Assembly: GCF_040807025.1 (NCBI RefSeq)
Contig: NC_090954.1
Location: forward strand, 21,022,501 to 21,086,500
DNA: 64,000 bases
Direction: 5' to 3'
Source of the DNA: Struthio camelus
Taxonomy: Eukaryota; Chordata; Aves; Struthioniformes; Struthionidae
This document shows positions 35,701-50,129 of the stretch, one piece after another. A program made the position numbers and the translations under genes. Positions within the stretch are counted from its first letter, which is position 1. Each line of letters starts with the position of its first letter. The notes beneath the pieces are model-generated. The model saw nothing but the letters and a program-made list of their open reading frames with translations, did not search any database and was not told where the DNA came from.

Positions 35701-38394
35701 CGAGACGAAAAGCCGCCCGCTCTGCGCTAATGACTAATAACACTAGCGCATCATCCTCCCTTGGACATCACCTAAAGTGTGAAAATATGGCCTCCTTCCC
35801 AACTGGAGCTGCTAGTACTTCCTGCAGACAATATCCATTACTGCTCCGTTTAGTCTGGAAAGGGATGACGAGATCGGCACCCACAAACTTCCTGCCTTCT
35901 CGCTTTACTCCCCCCTCCTACCCTCGCTACTTCCCTCAGCAAGACAGACCCCAGTCTCCTTGCCAATCCAAGAAGAATCTGAGCTGGATGATCAGACAAG
36001 ACCCCACTCTCGCCTCACCGCCTTCAGCTACAGCTCTTCCACCCAGCCCGTGGAGCAAAGACCAGGCAGACTGGGATGGCAAGGCAGAGACCAGATCAAG
36101 CGTTGTGCTGACCTGACCAGTCAAGAGCAGCTGAATGTAAACCATCAACCACCTGGAGAAGCAGCCTCTACTGCGTTTCCCCACCTTTCACTGACCAATC
36201 TCTCTCACTTTTTTCTATTTTGCAAAAGTAATAAAAGTCACGGAGATCAATGTGAAATCCAGCAACGGATCTAACTGATTCTTAGGAGACAAACCACTTA
36301 TCTTGTTGGTGAATAGGACTTTGATAGGATTTGATTAAGTCCGTCTTGCAGAATTGCTATGTTTTGTTCAAATTCTCTCTCTTCTGTGCGCTCCCTCAGT
36401 AAACTCCCCAAATACAGCATGAATCTTCTGGCATGTTTGCCATGGGATAAATCTGGGCAAGTTCCCGCTCTTAAACGCTGATCTGTGTTTATGTGCTTCG
36501 TGCAGTGCTGTGACAACATATGTCACATACTGCCTTTGTCAATTTGGGCCCACTTATTTATTGAAATGAACCTCCAAGTTTCATGGCACAGGTTTGGGGA
36601 TCTGTAGCTAACTGTGGACACATTGCTTGTTCTTGAAACGTAGGCCACAAAGCCACTTTAGTTCTGCTTTTGCTTGTAAATCAGGGGCTTACAAGTGTAA
36701 TTGGCCTAAACCGTAAGAGCAAACAACAGCAGTGGTAACATACTGCCAGCAATTATTCATGCCTGTAATAAATGTCTGTAAAACGGAATGCAAGCCTTTA
36801 AAAATCTGGCTCCTAACTGTATGCATGAAAAAAAACAAAAACTCATTTACAGGGCCTGGCCAGCAGGGTTTTTTGTTTTGGGAGAAGGCTGAGGAAGGGG
36901 CAGGATTTTTTTTCTTTTTTAAACTATTTAAAAGCGCTGCTCATGCCAATGTTCAGGTCACAGACTCTCCTGGCCACATTTCAGAGTTTTGCAATAAACC
37001 CAGTGACACGCACAGAGGATAAATTTGCCCTGTGTACGAACAGAGCAGTTCTTTGGAAAAAACTGCAGCAGATCCCTATCCCTTGGCATGCAGGAAATGG
37101 AGTAAAAGGTTTATAGATGGCCCTGTCTCCCCTGCCTGTGTGCTGTGCCAGCAGTGAACCTGCAGATGAGACGTCACCTGCTGGAGATGACAAACAAGCA
37201 CAGGCCCTACCACTTCTGGGCAAAGCACCGTACAGCCCTATTCCGTGCAGGAGGATGCAGGCTGACCCCAGGGTCCTGGACATTCAGCGATGGTATCCCT
37301 GCTGTCTAAATCTTCGGGTCGGGCTGCAAACGGCGTTCTTTGTTTCACTGTGCACTCTTCAACGAATCAGAGCTACGTCTCACTGCAGCAGGACAAATGA
37401 ACAGCAATGGAGGTGGCAATTCCCGTCAACACTTTGCACATCAGCCTGTCAAGCTTGTGATCAGCTTAAGGACTTCCAGGATGAAAGGTGGTATGAGATC
37501 GTTATCTTTTTGGTATATACATTTCTTAACCACAGTGCCAGAGCAACCCCGACACAACTATGATGGCGCATTGCTGAAAAGCAGCATGAGCATCCTCACT
37601 GGCAGACACCTGGCAACAGAAATCTGCCCACAGGGTGGTCCTCACAAGCCCAGGAGACAACCCTGTGCTGAGACACAATTACTTTTAGTCCTTGAATCGC
37701 TTTAAAGATTGGCAATGTTGAAAGGCGTTAAGACAGCTGAGTGGCTCTCCGAGAGCAGACCTGCCACCGGACGCACTGCAAGGCCTCACAACAGATGGGG
37801 GTTACTAAAGCACACCTTCACGCAGCAAGCAAGGGCAGGTCACTGCATTACTAGTGCGAGATTCATCCCAGGCTCCCACTTCAAGTTTTCTCCTTGGTCA
37901 CTGCCTGGGAAACACAAGGTCATCTCTCACAAGGACCCTACTGATCCTCTTCCAGGCATATCTTCTCCTCAGCACCTGTTTTCCAAGGGCTTCAGAGTTC
38001 CTACATCCAGCAGCTTTGTTGGCATCTGGTTTCTCCAGCATCGTGTCTGCTCTTTGCTTCCTCAAACGCTCATCAGTTAGAAGCAGATTTCTCCCCCTCC
38101 AGCAGCAATTTGGAGTATGACACCTCAGTAGTATGACACCTTTCACAGGCTTTGGACCTCCAAAGCTAGAAGGTCAGAGGTACTGACAGACTTCATTAAA
38201 GATGAATCCTCTGTTTTACATTTTCCTGCGGCAAACCTGTTTCACCCCCCCCGCCCCCCAGCTGAAGTGGTGGCTAAGCATGAACGGAAAGGGCTCTGTA
38301 AGGACTGCAGTCCCTCTCTCTGCTCTGTGAAGCTTCCCTCTTCAGAAACTGCCTGTAACTACTACGTTTTAGGACCTTCTGAAGGAAGCAGCAT

Positions 38395-38450
38395 TCATCA
38401 CAGTTTGGAAGGGACCTTTTGGCCTAAACCCCACTAGAAAAACTGCCAAG
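38395..38450 (-). mobile_element. Possible CR1 3'-end fragment (very degraded)
   Basis: The + strand contains catcacagtttggaagggacc, then ttttggcct, which resembles the reverse complement of the CR1 3' end (AATCACAGAAT...TTGGAAGGGACCT). Only about 30 bases match convincingly. Confidence 0.35.
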
Positions 38451-39061
38451 ACGATCCTCCCATCTCACAATTAACAGCGGCAGAGACTTCATGATGCCAG
38501 GATATGCAGTGCTGCTATGACAACACGAAGGGGAGACTTGTTAAGGGTCTTGTCTAGAGACATAACGAGCAACCACGGCTCACAGAGAAGCCTGATACCA
38601 ATGAGAGTTGTTGATACCGCAACATTGTTCTGGATCAGGTTGGATACTTGGCAAGCTCTGAAAGACTGGCATACATTGTTAACAGCACAGTCACTGCAAG
38701 TACAACTTCTGAGGACAGGCAAAGATTCCTAGGGAGTACAGATGAATATTCATGAAGGAACTCAGTTTGGGAGAGGAAATGAATCAAGTATGACAAATGC
38801 TGCCTATTAGAAAAAGAGGGTGGTGTCTATTTTTAGTGGAGTTAGGCAAACATTAAAGCTCACTCTCTAAGAACTCCAAATAATGCCACTCGCTGGCTAT
38901 GCCACTCCACCGCTAGATAAGAGTTTAGCAGCATGTTGCCACAGCCAAAAACTGCTCGTCTGAACAGAAGTTTTCCGATTCAGCCCCCGTATGTGTTTCA
39001 TAAAAATAAAAGTTTTAATCTCTAATCTGCATAGGAGGATGTGACAGTTTCCACTAGGATT

Positions 39062-39074
39062 CCCCCCCCCCCCC
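39062..39074 (+). repeat. C13 homopolymer
   Basis: Thirteen C residues in a SIL1 intron. Confidence 0.95.
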
Positions 39075-42000
39075 ACCAGAATCATAAGGCTCGAAGGAAT
39101 CTTTTTAAGACGGAAGAAAACGCTGCATTCAAATCTCCTAAAAGAGCACTCACGCGGAGCTGTAATCACTTCAGATGCACAGAATTATCAGGAGGAGAAA
39201 ATTCATCTCACTTAGAATCAAGACCCAATTTGAAGCAGAAAGGAAGAGGCTTGGTTTGCTGCGATGCCAAGCACTCAGACTTTTCACTGAAGTCAAAGAA
39301 GCCCCAGCTGCTCAGAGCTATTGAAAATCATGCCCAGAACCTCCAGTGAAACTTGTTTGTGGAGATTACAGCACTGCTGATAAGGATATTGACTATTCCA
39401 AATAGGCTCAAAGTATCTTATATTTTTAGAGATACTTAGCCTGGGTAGTATTATTATTAAACAGAGGTGAAGTAGTCACTGCCTCCATCTCAGAAATCAG
39501 TAACACTGCTGCCTTTCAGCAGGCTGTTCTTTTCTTCTCGTTAATATTGAAGAGTTTCCCTCTCTTACTTTTCAGGCTTATAAAATGTGCCAATTAAATA
39601 AGACAAGAGATAGAGAATATTGACAGATAGACTATTGAAAGGACTTGATATCGTAACCTAAGGTGCTCCAAACCTGAGATGAACACCAGCGTGTTTGGAG
39701 GGGACGTCCCATTGCTGTCCTGACAATGGGCACTTGGAAGATCCCCTGGGCAAGGGGATGGATCGTGTCCCAGGGTGAAGGACCCTCCCAGAAAATTCTC
39801 TGTTGGATCAATTCAGACTCCTGGCTCAGTTGGCTGCCTGCCTTCTCCCCTGTCACACACCAAGCAGGAAAGGACCAACTCTTTCAAATCAAAACATCCC
39901 ATTTCATACTGATTCTTCCACCTGAGCACATGGCTTCTGTCCCAGTTTCTTGTGGAGTTTCATTTGTGGTCTTAAAAGGCCTAAAACAAAAAAGCTCTGA
40001 AATTAGACGCATCAAGTGTTTATTACCGATCATCCGTCTGCGGCATTCAGAGGCCACAAATGAGACTGAGTCAGAGCTCACCGTGCTGGTCTCACTGCAT
40101 GCAGAGCAGGAACCCTACAGGCATACCTCAGCTTTGCCTCAAAAGGACAAGGACAACTGTTTCAAGAGAAACAAAGTAACTTGGGAGCTTGAGGCCTCTT
40201 GACACTCAAAGCAGGTGATGCAGCAGATCAAGGTACTTTTCTTACCTAAATTTTGCTCCCAGCAAGAGAGAGAGAGATCTACTGGCAGCTACTTAATACT
40301 GAATCTACCCAAACCCAAAGCATTTCCTAGAGACTTGAATGAAAGTCTAGAGACTTGGGCTGGACAGGCTTTTGAGGGAAGGATTTCTGGAGAGTCACCT
40401 GCATAGTGGGGGACCAAAAGCAAGCTGAAAATCAACAGCAGAAAGATGCAGTCTTTCCCAAAGTTGTCATCCAAATAAGATCTGTGTTTTGGGGATCTGC
40501 TATTGCACGTGAGGTGGGTCACAGAGATTGTGCCACCTCTCCTCAGATTTCCTTCTTGGCCTCTCCCTCCTGATGGAGTACCTCCATCATTCCCCCGGTC
40601 TGTTGGGTTATGAGTTCCCCTTTCCTCTGTCGGAGAACTCGCTCACCTTTAGCGAAGTGTGCCTCGTTAGTGGGTCCATTGGAACAGCTTGCACTGAGGC
40701 AGTGGTGCACCTGGATGGGTCTCCAGCAGGGCCAGGAAGACTGGCCAGGTGGCCAGCTCGCAGGGCTCGGCCCACGTTATCTCCTTGGCGCATTACAATG
40801 TCATTTGTCAGCAAAGTTGCGTCCGTTGTCCTTTAGAAAACACAGCATTGTCCCCTGTCGCAGCCAGCCCTCGGCAACTGTTGCCATGGTTATTACATTT
40901 GAATGCTTTTCATCAAGAAGATGCTGCAACTGCTGAATTGTCTCTAGCACGAGTTATTTAGGAATAACTAGTTACAAATAGCAAGCAGGAATAATGGGCT
41001 CAAACTACCCACAGAAGCCAGCGATCCCTATCATTTTTGGTTTAATCCTGTCTCCCTTCTGGTCTTTTCAGGTTCAGATTTAAAGTACGGGTTAGCAGAT
41101 ATGCAGAAAAGAATAAATGCTTCCTGAAGAGAAACACAGCTGTCTATGCGAGTACAGGAAAGATGTCTCTTTCTACCAAGCCTCTGCTTTTCAGTCAGTC
41201 ATAAAGAGGCTATAACGAGGCACAGCAATAAACTGGAAAACATATCTTCACCTGTTGGACTCAGGAGAAGAAGTGAGAGGTATTTTCCAGCTGTATCATG
41301 TTAATTGTTCATCAAGGTATTACGAGCAAAACCCAAAATACATATATCAGGGAAGGGGAGTAACTAACGTCCCAGCGCTTGCATTCAGTGACATGTGGGT
41401 TGCGCTGGGTGTACGTGCTCTCCTTGGCAGACAAACCGCTGGGCTGCTCCTACCCCTGAAGGCGAGAGCTGCTTTCATGGCGGCCGTGAGGCCATGGCTC
41501 CAGGAGGGGTGCTGGGAATCTGTGTTGAAAGGCGGACACTTTGAGCCAGATTTCAGACCCACTTTGGAGATCACACAGTAAATTAATAAAGCCTGCTCCA
41601 GAAAGTAAAATCCTCTCATTTAAAGCTCTGAAAAGTGACTGAGTAATAACGGCACTGGTCTCCTCCTGCAGATCTGGTCCCACAGTGCATTCAGTCAGGC
41701 ATTTAATGACACAAATGTCCTTTTCTACTCTGTTATCACTAGCTCTACAGAGCCAGCCCGGTACAGAGTTTGGGTAGAGAGGCCCGTGCCATAAGACCCA
41801 AAGAAGCAGTGCAGCTAAAGGAGAGGCAGCTGGAGTTGACTGCAGCTTGTATCTCCATCAGCAGCAGGATTTCCCAAATCTCAGTCTGTCATGGCTTAGG
41901 ATGTGCAGCGCGGTTGCTACCCAAGGCAACGGGGCCCTCACCCTGGGGCAACCTCAAAAGGGAGGAAGCCCTCAGCTTAATTGAGGAGCTAGTGTTTATG

Positions 42001-44293
42001 AGACTAAAGGCAAGAAACATATGCACAAGCTGTAAGCCAAGTATATCGCACGCTATGCCATGGTGCCACCCAGCAGAGCAGGGCTGGGTTTTGAAAGGGT
42101 ATCTACCAGAGATAACCGGGGCTGGCTCCGGCTCTGAAAATAGGGAGCCACAAGCCTGACTCCAAACCTGCTGTAATGCCTGCTTCTGCAGCTTCATGTC
42201 CACCCATTTCTGCTGCCAATCCCGTATATCGCCAGGGGAGAGCTGCAGCCCACTATGCAGCACTACCTCCACGGCACGCTGCAGTGCTCCTGCAAGCACG
42301 CCGCAGCACTGCCTGCTGACCACCTGCAGAAGATGATGTCCTCCTCGCAAGAGTTAGAATATCTTTTCCTAAGAGCAACTTGCTAAAGTCAAATAACTGA
42401 ATTTATATTATGCCAAGCCCAAAGAAATCTTGATTCGGCTTTTTTTTGAGTTACCAAAAGAGACAAAAAAAGACTTCACTTATTCTAGCTAAACTAGTCG
42501 GATTTAAAGAAATTAAATTTGTCAGTTCATTAGTGTGCAACAAAAAAAGGAAACATACATTTCTAATTCCTGATCCACTAATCCACAATTCGCTGATCTG
42601 CATTCCCCCAAATCTCCAGGGAAAGAAAAGAAAATCCACAGAAGCCTCACACTATTTCCCAAAGATTTCTCAGTCAGGTCCTGCAGAAAGAGCTCACATT
42701 ACGGAGCCTTCCTCCCTTTACAAAATACACCACAGCACATTTGCTGCCGTGCTAGAGGGTCTCATGAATAATGAAAACCAAATTGCACTTGTCAGAATAA
42801 AGGAAAAATTGATGTTTTGTGAGGTGCCAGGCTTGATGCTTAGCATGTTTGCTCAACCCCCATTGATCTGCAATATCAGCTCATTTGCAGCAGCCCTCCC
42901 ACTCATTAGGAACAATTAGCAAGGTCCTATTCAAGTTTGTAACTCGGAAGGGCTGCCACTGCATTGCAGGAAAGGGTGCTGGGTGCCTGTGAAAATGCAG
43001 CCCTGGCTGGGCCTAAGGCGGTACCACAAGGATGCTCAAGATGAGTCCATCTGCACCTTTCTCCAGCTCGTGCTAGCATCCATGGAAGTTGCTCCTCATC
43101 AATTTTGCCCAGGAAGATTGGTTCAAAGCACCCCTGCTCTAAGGGAAAGGGAATGGCAAGCAGACAGTTCTCTCTGGAGTACATACCTGCCAAGCACGCT
43201 CGCAGTAATCAGCTACTTGGCCAGATTGCAGACCTTAAACCACGACCTATACGAGCAACGTCAGCCATCTACACCAAATCCTTCTCTGCCTCGTTCAACT
43301 AGGTAAGGTGGAGGCGCCCAAAATCCTCTCTTCTGTAAGCATGGGAACCTATGCCCCATGCCAGCCCAATCCACAGTTCCCGTACACAGAGGGAAAAATC
43401 AACTGTGAACAGTGAGCCATGGACTAGGAAGCGGGGCTGCCTCCCGGGGACCCCACTATTGCGCTTAGCCTTGCCCTTCCTACCTTCTCCAGACAGACCT
43501 GCTGACGTAACCCCAGGTGCTGGCCTGTTCCGGCCTCTGCAGAGAGTCTCTGCCTTTGCTCGCTGCTTCCCCCAAGCTCTGTTGCTGCTGAGGATCGCAG
43601 GAGCAGGCAGCACCACTAGCGTGTGCGGGCTTGCTCGTGATCTGAGCTGCAAGGGTTATGCAGCCTGGTTTGTACGGGGAGGACTTGTTCCCAAAATATG
43701 GTGTGGGGATCCTTTGTATAACATCTCATTCTCCCCTCCAGCAGATATTTTAGAAAAGCTGTAAAGGTGCGTAGCTGCAGACTCCAAAAATAGCCACTAA
43801 TACCAAAGCCAATGCAGATAAAGCCACCTTGTACTTCTCCACTACGGCCTTTTGACGGTGTGGGATCACTTAGGCCTGGTGTCACACACACCCCTTCCAC
43901 ACCCTGGGGCAGATTCACCTGCCGCATTTCACAAAGACGTGAATCCACAGGACCCAAGGGAGCTTGCTCAGGTCACCTGAGGAACACGAGTCCATGGCAG
44001 CCCTGAAGCAGCTGGCCCCTGGCCCGCGTTAACCACACATCACTTCCATATCTCAACATTTCCGTTCCCATATTCACAGAACATCCCCTCGAAATATCCC
44101 ACCCCCTCAGCAGCTCTGCTCCAGACCTCTGCGGTTGCACAAGGGCCATCAATGCACAGCTGTGGGGAGCTCGAGACTAGAAATAGCAGCTCATTAATAA
44201 AGCAGGCCGTCACACGCGAGGGACCCTGATAGGCCTTTTGATTTCTCTACCTGTTACCCTGAGCCTGCACACTGCTTTCACATCTGTACCAAC

Positions 44294-44318
44294 TGTTATT
44301 CCTCTTCCAGGAATAACA
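44294..44318. repeat. Perfect hairpin, 10-bp arms, 5-nt loop
   Basis: tgttattcct (44294-44303), loop cttcc, then aggaataaca (44309-44318), the exact complement of the first arm. Confidence 0.95.
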
Positions 44319-46519
44319 CAAAGTGACACTCAGCACATCATTTCTTCCAGTATCACGTGGCAACCTGGAAGGTGACCACCCAGGACCAATTCTATCAAAT
44401 GACGTCTGCATTTCTTACACTGAGCTCCCCAGTCTGGACCTTGTGGAGATTCAAGTTGGCTGGATTGCTCTCAGGACACTCACTGGGTAAGGCCGAGCCC
44501 TGACTCCATTCAGCTCTAAAAGGATTCAATTAATCATAAAGCCAATTCCATTTTGGGCTCCATCTGTCTTTATGCCTTCAGGGACTAATAATGCCTCACT
44601 GTGTGTTTTCACACACTAGCTGAACTGAAATTAAGAAAAGATTTCAATATGAAGCGCTCAAGAAGAAAATGCATTTTTGAAACAAAAATTTTTAGAGTCG
44701 TTACCTTTCTCAGTTTGGAGAAAGAGGTTGTTAAATAAAAAGAGCAGCTGGGTATTAGTTTGGAAAAAACTCTGGTGAATTCCTGCTTGTTGCAAGACAT
44801 GCAAACACGGTGAGGTCGTATTTATGGGCTTCCATGACAGAATATGTATGGAAATGTAATACAATCTACTTCCAAGGGGACGTGAGAAACATGCAGAGGG
44901 AGATTAGAAACACTCACTTGTGCAGAAGCTTCCAAAACGGATTCTTGCATTAGCCACCTTGCCGCATTACGCACAGACAGAATTCTGAAACCCATTTACG
45001 CGCTCTCTGTTGTATAGACAGAATTAGATAAAAAAAACAACGACCCTTGTGTTTCAGGACATGAGGTAGTTTCTAGCTGCTTAAGGCTAGGGGAGCCTCA
45101 TCTGCATTTTACTGTAGCAGTACCACTCCACATGTTTTTGTTCTTCCCTCTGCAAAATCCAGCCACAGGGGCCTTTAGACTAGACTGCACATCCACTTTA
45201 ATAAGGCAATTCCTATGTTGACCTAGCAGTTTATACAAAGCAACAGCCCTAATCGTTGACCTCAGCAGTTGGAGCTAAGGATTAATGGCTCGTCCCTGGA
45301 AAGAGCTGCTGTGGAGCCCCGCACAGCCATGCTACCCGCGCTGCGGGGTTCTGCCACATCCCCGAGGCGTCACTCCAGCAGCTCCTCCTTCACACACCAA
45401 GGTGCCCTCTCACCAAAGGCCCACTTTGGTGATAGCCGAGACTGACACGTGAAAGGATACTCAAAATTCAGGTCGGCCCTGGGACTATTAACAGAATCAC
45501 ATAGGTACAGCCGGGCTTCAGGACAGGAAGAACTGAGAAAGAATCATGAAAGTGGAAGAAAAGAAGTAGGATTTAGAGTATTTACCATACCCCATATATA
45601 TTTCATGGGGGTCCACCTAATACCCATTTGACCGCTGGAAGAGTCCTTTATCCCTCTCATCCTGTATTTTCAGGGCATCCTAAAAAAATAAAAGGAGAGA
45701 CTGTCCGGAAAGGAAAGTCGCAGGAAATTATACGATGCGCTCCACGTTAAATTCATTAGAGACAAACCCAGAGAGAATCTGTGAGCAATGAAGAGCACTG
45801 GAGGGACAGCTAGACACTCATGACACAAGCAGAGGCAGAACGCTTTGATGGCTGCCTCCTGGAACTGGCTGCAGTACCTAGGAAATGAATTCAGTGCGGC
45901 AGAAAGGACCAGAGACATGGAGCATCTAGAGAACCAGATTCGTCTTAAAATCTGTTCAGCTCTCAGACAGTCAGGTGTCAAGGAAGGGGTCACGACTTTG
46001 TGGGAAGCGGCTGTGCCAACATTTCTCAAACTTATGAACTGACTCCGAGGCAACTTGCGGGGAGGGGGCTGCCTACCTGTAGAGCTCCCGGGAGATGTTT
46101 CTCCACAACAGATTTGATCCCCTGACCAGCAGGTCTCAAATGCCTGAGTTGCAGCTCATACAGTCAAGAGAGTGAGTCGTCCCCTTCAAAACATGCGAGG
46201 CAGCTCTGAGGGCCTCTGATGGACAATTCCTTTTAAGCAGAAACAGGATCATACAAAAACAAAGAGCAAATCAAAATCCAGTGCACAAGAAGACGCGGAA
46301 GACAGGCACCTGAGGGAAGCGCAAGTAATCAACAGTGGTAATGAATTTCTTCAGAGAAAGATCATTTTGGATAAGCTGCTGGGTTTTCTCCACAGACAGT
46401 CACCCTTTTCAGATATTTGGCAAACCTTGAGGGGTGACGATGGAAGCGGCCTGGTGGAAGGCCTGAGGAACTGTCTTGGAGGACGAATAACCAAACTGTT
46501 TCAATGGTGGAAGCATATC

Positions 46520-46583
46520 TTTTTAAATCTTAAATCTTTTAAAATTAATTATTATTAATTTAATTAATTTTTTAAATCTTAAA
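46520..46583. repeat. AT-rich block flanked by 15-bp direct repeats
   Basis: tttttaaatcttaaa occurs at 46520-46534 and exactly again at 46569-46583. Between them lies a 34-bp AT-only stretch (except one C) of TTAATTA-type homeodomain-like motifs. Confidence 0.9.
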
Positions 46584-47615
46584 ACTCAGGAACAGACAGA
46601 AGAAAAAAAAAAAATTATCAAAGCCCTGAAATCTAGAGGGTAGGCAGGCTGAAAGAGGCCAACCTGGGAATGAGGTCACCTGCCTCGACCTGATCTCTGA
46701 CCCTCCTTCAGTCAGGACAGGTAAGGGCCAGTCTTAAGACACACGGAAAGCCTATGGCTGCTGGCTCCTATTAGTTTGCCTCTTATGCAAGCTCTGGGTC
46801 CAGCATCCCTGCTTTGCTCCCCCTCAACCCAAAGGGGAACAGCAGAGGGCCAGTGAGTAACTGAAGCTACACCCACCACTGCAGAAGACACGTGGAACCC
46901 CACAAGAGCTAAGGGCAGCCCCTCAGGACCTCTCTGAAAGCCTGATCCTGCCATCATCATTCACGCTGCAAACTTGGATTCATCTGCATTTGCATGCTTG
47001 CAGCATACAGCCTGCCAGCAATTAAATCCAACAAAAGCAGCAATCAGGAAAGAAGTAGAAGGGTGCGCACAGCAGGGTCTTCACAGAAAAAGATGGAATC
47101 TGGATCCTCCTATGTATCTATTCAGAGCATTGACGTAATCTCTAGGTCAGCTCTGTCCACCCCAAACTCCGCTCAGAACAGGTACGTAATTGAGGGTAGA
47201 TCCTGCATTTCTTTCTTTCATTGTTCACCTTTCTTCCACTCTTAGCTTCTTTGTTCTGTTCAATGCACTTTTTCAACTTCGTTTCTGAAACACATTAACA
47301 ATGGGCTGCTACAGCATCCTGTACAACGTGATTAAAGAGTAGACCCAGATGCCACTTCTTTGTGGAGCATTTTGCACCTATTACTTGGAGAGAATGCAGG
47401 GAACATGCGAAGTGGAAAAGTCACAGCAGGTCAGGAAAATAATGTAGGAGTTATGTAGGAAAATCTTTGAAGCTTGTGAAGCCATTAACTGAATGCACAG
47501 GCTGTAGTAAAAAGAATAAACAGAAAACATGGATGAAGAATAAATAATGGGTGAGGAGACAAAGGAATACACATTCAGTGATGAAACTGGTCTACGCTGG
47601 AACCAGTAAGTTTGG

Positions 47616-47617
<2 letters not shown>

Positions 47618-47645
<28 letters not shown>
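47618..47645 (+). repeat. T28 homopolymer
   Basis: Twenty-eight T residues. It could be the A tail of a - strand insertion, but no element body is recognised to its right. Confidence 0.95.
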
Positions 47646-47650
<5 letters not shown>

Positions 47651-50129
47651 AAGTGATTAGGTAACCAGTCTGAATACCCATTTTAAGTGGAAACCGCAAT
47701 AAGTAGAACACTTTGGTGGAGAGCACACATTATGCACTTCCTAAATGAGGAGAGACAGAAACAACATGTTTTATATAATGCATGACCGGGCTGCGATGAT
47801 TTTTTTTCTGCAGGTTGTGACACCAATCTCCCTGCTAAAGACACAGCACAGCTAGAGCGGCTTCCCATCGCTCTCAACCTCTGCCATTTCCCCCGGCAGC
47901 ATCAGCTCTCCTGCCAGAGCTGTGCTTTCAGGATAGGGAGTAGGGGCGCTTCACCCAAGTTTTACAACAGTGAGAGGCTCAGGAAGAAACGACCTGTGTC
48001 ATCACAGCTGAGCACCATAAAAACTAGCAAATGCAATGGATAGGCATGACCAACCTCAGCAGTGCAGGCCGCCTACCCAACATACTTAGCCCCCATGGGG
48101 AGTTTCAAGACCCGTGCCATGAAGAGCAGAGGACCATGGTCTGAGATTGCTCCGTGGTAGGACAAGAGCTGGGCACGCTGCAGGGCTCAGGCAGGGGCCT
48201 AACATCACGTAGCAGCCCCTGGGTTAGCACAGCCCAAATGTCAGCAAATCCAGCCCTGCCTGCAACATGCCGGCAGCAGGCACCCCGGGCTCCCCGGGTC
48301 CAGGAGGTGACCAGGTCCACAGCACACTTCCTTGCCAGACATCCAAGCTCTCCAGTATTGAGGAAAACCTTGTCCAGTTAAAGGAAGTTCGGAAACCAGC
48401 AAAGCTGAGTAATGCTGGGAGGGAAACTGCAGGTTTTCTCATTGCTGAAACGTGAGGCGAGACCAAGCACGCTGCCAGTAGACCTGGCTCCAGCCTCAGC
48501 CACCTGCAACGCAACTTAAATCACTTCACTTCTGTCCTCCTCGCTTGCACCACCAGCGCTGTAACCCAACTTCAAAATTGAGGACTGGAAACATCCTCAA
48601 CCTAAAACCAATCCTAATTAGGCTAAAATGTCCAGCTAATCTAGTAAACTTGCCAGCAATAGCACTCGCAGACCCATGGGGACAAGCGCACAACCCTCCT
48701 GTTAGCTTCCCAAAACCAGTGCTCTATCTAGCATTTAAGTTATCAAAATATTTATGAAAATGAAAATACAACCAAACCTTTGATTCTAGATATTTCTCAT
48801 GGGGTTGCTCTCCCTTTCTTCCTGAGAGTACAAAAATGGCAGATTCCTATTTAATTGTTAATTACACTTTCTTGTTATATTTCAGGCACCGAAAAACGTT
48901 TAGGGATTTATTCTTCTGTGTAATTAAACACAATGATGAAACACAGTTTTATACTGCACTGCAGTTTTTGTTAAGGTTATTTATAATGGGGAAAGGCTAA
49001 ATAGTTTGAGTTCATTATCATTACAGAAAAAAAATGAGGTGACCCAATCAAATTAATTTGAAACTAAGCGCAGTGAGGCTGCTAACTCCGCACAAGTCAG
49101 GAGTTCAAATAAAAACAGAAGAGACGGTCTACATAGCAAGAAGTTACAAGTGAGCAGGGAATCGAGGTAGAATTGTCTGAAAGGTGGCAAACATAAGAAG
49201 TTGTCAAAGAAGCCCACTGAAGCAAACAGTGAAAATGAATAAAAAGATAGGAAAAGATTAGAGCATGCAAAAAGAGAAGTTGGAGGAAGAAGGGACAAAC
49301 ACGAAGATGGATTTGAAATAAATGGGCAGGGACAGTGCTTGTTAAGCTAACTAGATTTATTTTTCTGCCCAGAAATTCTTATGTCCTTAAGAGACTGGGT
49401 CGAAGTGAGGTCTTCAATTTTAATTTTCTTGCCTTTATTGCTTTACACTAGGCCTTAATGTTATTTAACAGGAGCGAGTGTCAACCAGTTTCATTGCAAA
49501 GACTGACTTATTTCAAAATTGTTAAATCTGGGGGAAACTTCTTCCTCTTGGCAAATACATCCTGAAGAAGCTGGCGCTTCTCCAACAAAACACAGAAATC
49601 ACACGAGCTAGAAAAGTTGACACCACTGAAACGTTGACGGACGTGGTAGGGGAGACAGCATTCCCTTCTTTCTCCTTCTCCAAAGGAAAGGAGATGAAAA
49701 AGCAGACGGACGAGAGCCTAGACCTACGACAAGCAGGCATCACGGTGCTGAGCAGTATCTAGACGCCACAGTACAGCTCCCCGCTGCAAGGCACGGGGGG
49801 GAGCGGAGCCTACCTGAGCTTTTCTTTTAAGCTCATCTTGAAAAGCGGATACATCTTTCATGTCTCTCTTTGCCTTGCCAAAGCTGTGAAAGTTCTAAAC
49901 GTGCCTCAGGGTTGGCTGGTAACATATGAATAATGGTTATTGGGACGTTCATGACACGCACTGCCATAGTTTAAGGGGTTTTGTCTCATGGGAAACGGAG
50001 AAGACAAACGAGCAAGAAGCAAGACAACGGCCTGACACGAGCCATCTCTAGTAAACTCTAGAGGGTGGTTACGAGACATTGCCTAAGTTTAGCTGTTATG
50101 AGTTTACTTCCAAATCTTTGCCGAGTCTC

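Noticed and set aside
39425..39485. Possible second MIR relic (attattattaaacagaggtg)
   Set aside because: Match too short and interrupted to separate from a chance AT-rich run next to a CAGAGGT motif.
39726..40202. 158-codon + strand frame in the large SIL1 intron
   Set aside because: No recognisable domain; isolated; no promoter or poly(A) context.
40868..40900. RFX X-box-like motif (gttgccatggttat)
   Set aside because: Only a half site matches well, and no gene start lies nearby.
41889..42350. 153-codon - strand frame in the large SIL1 intron
   Set aside because: No family resemblance and no suitable flanking splice sites. It overlaps a + strand frame of similar size.
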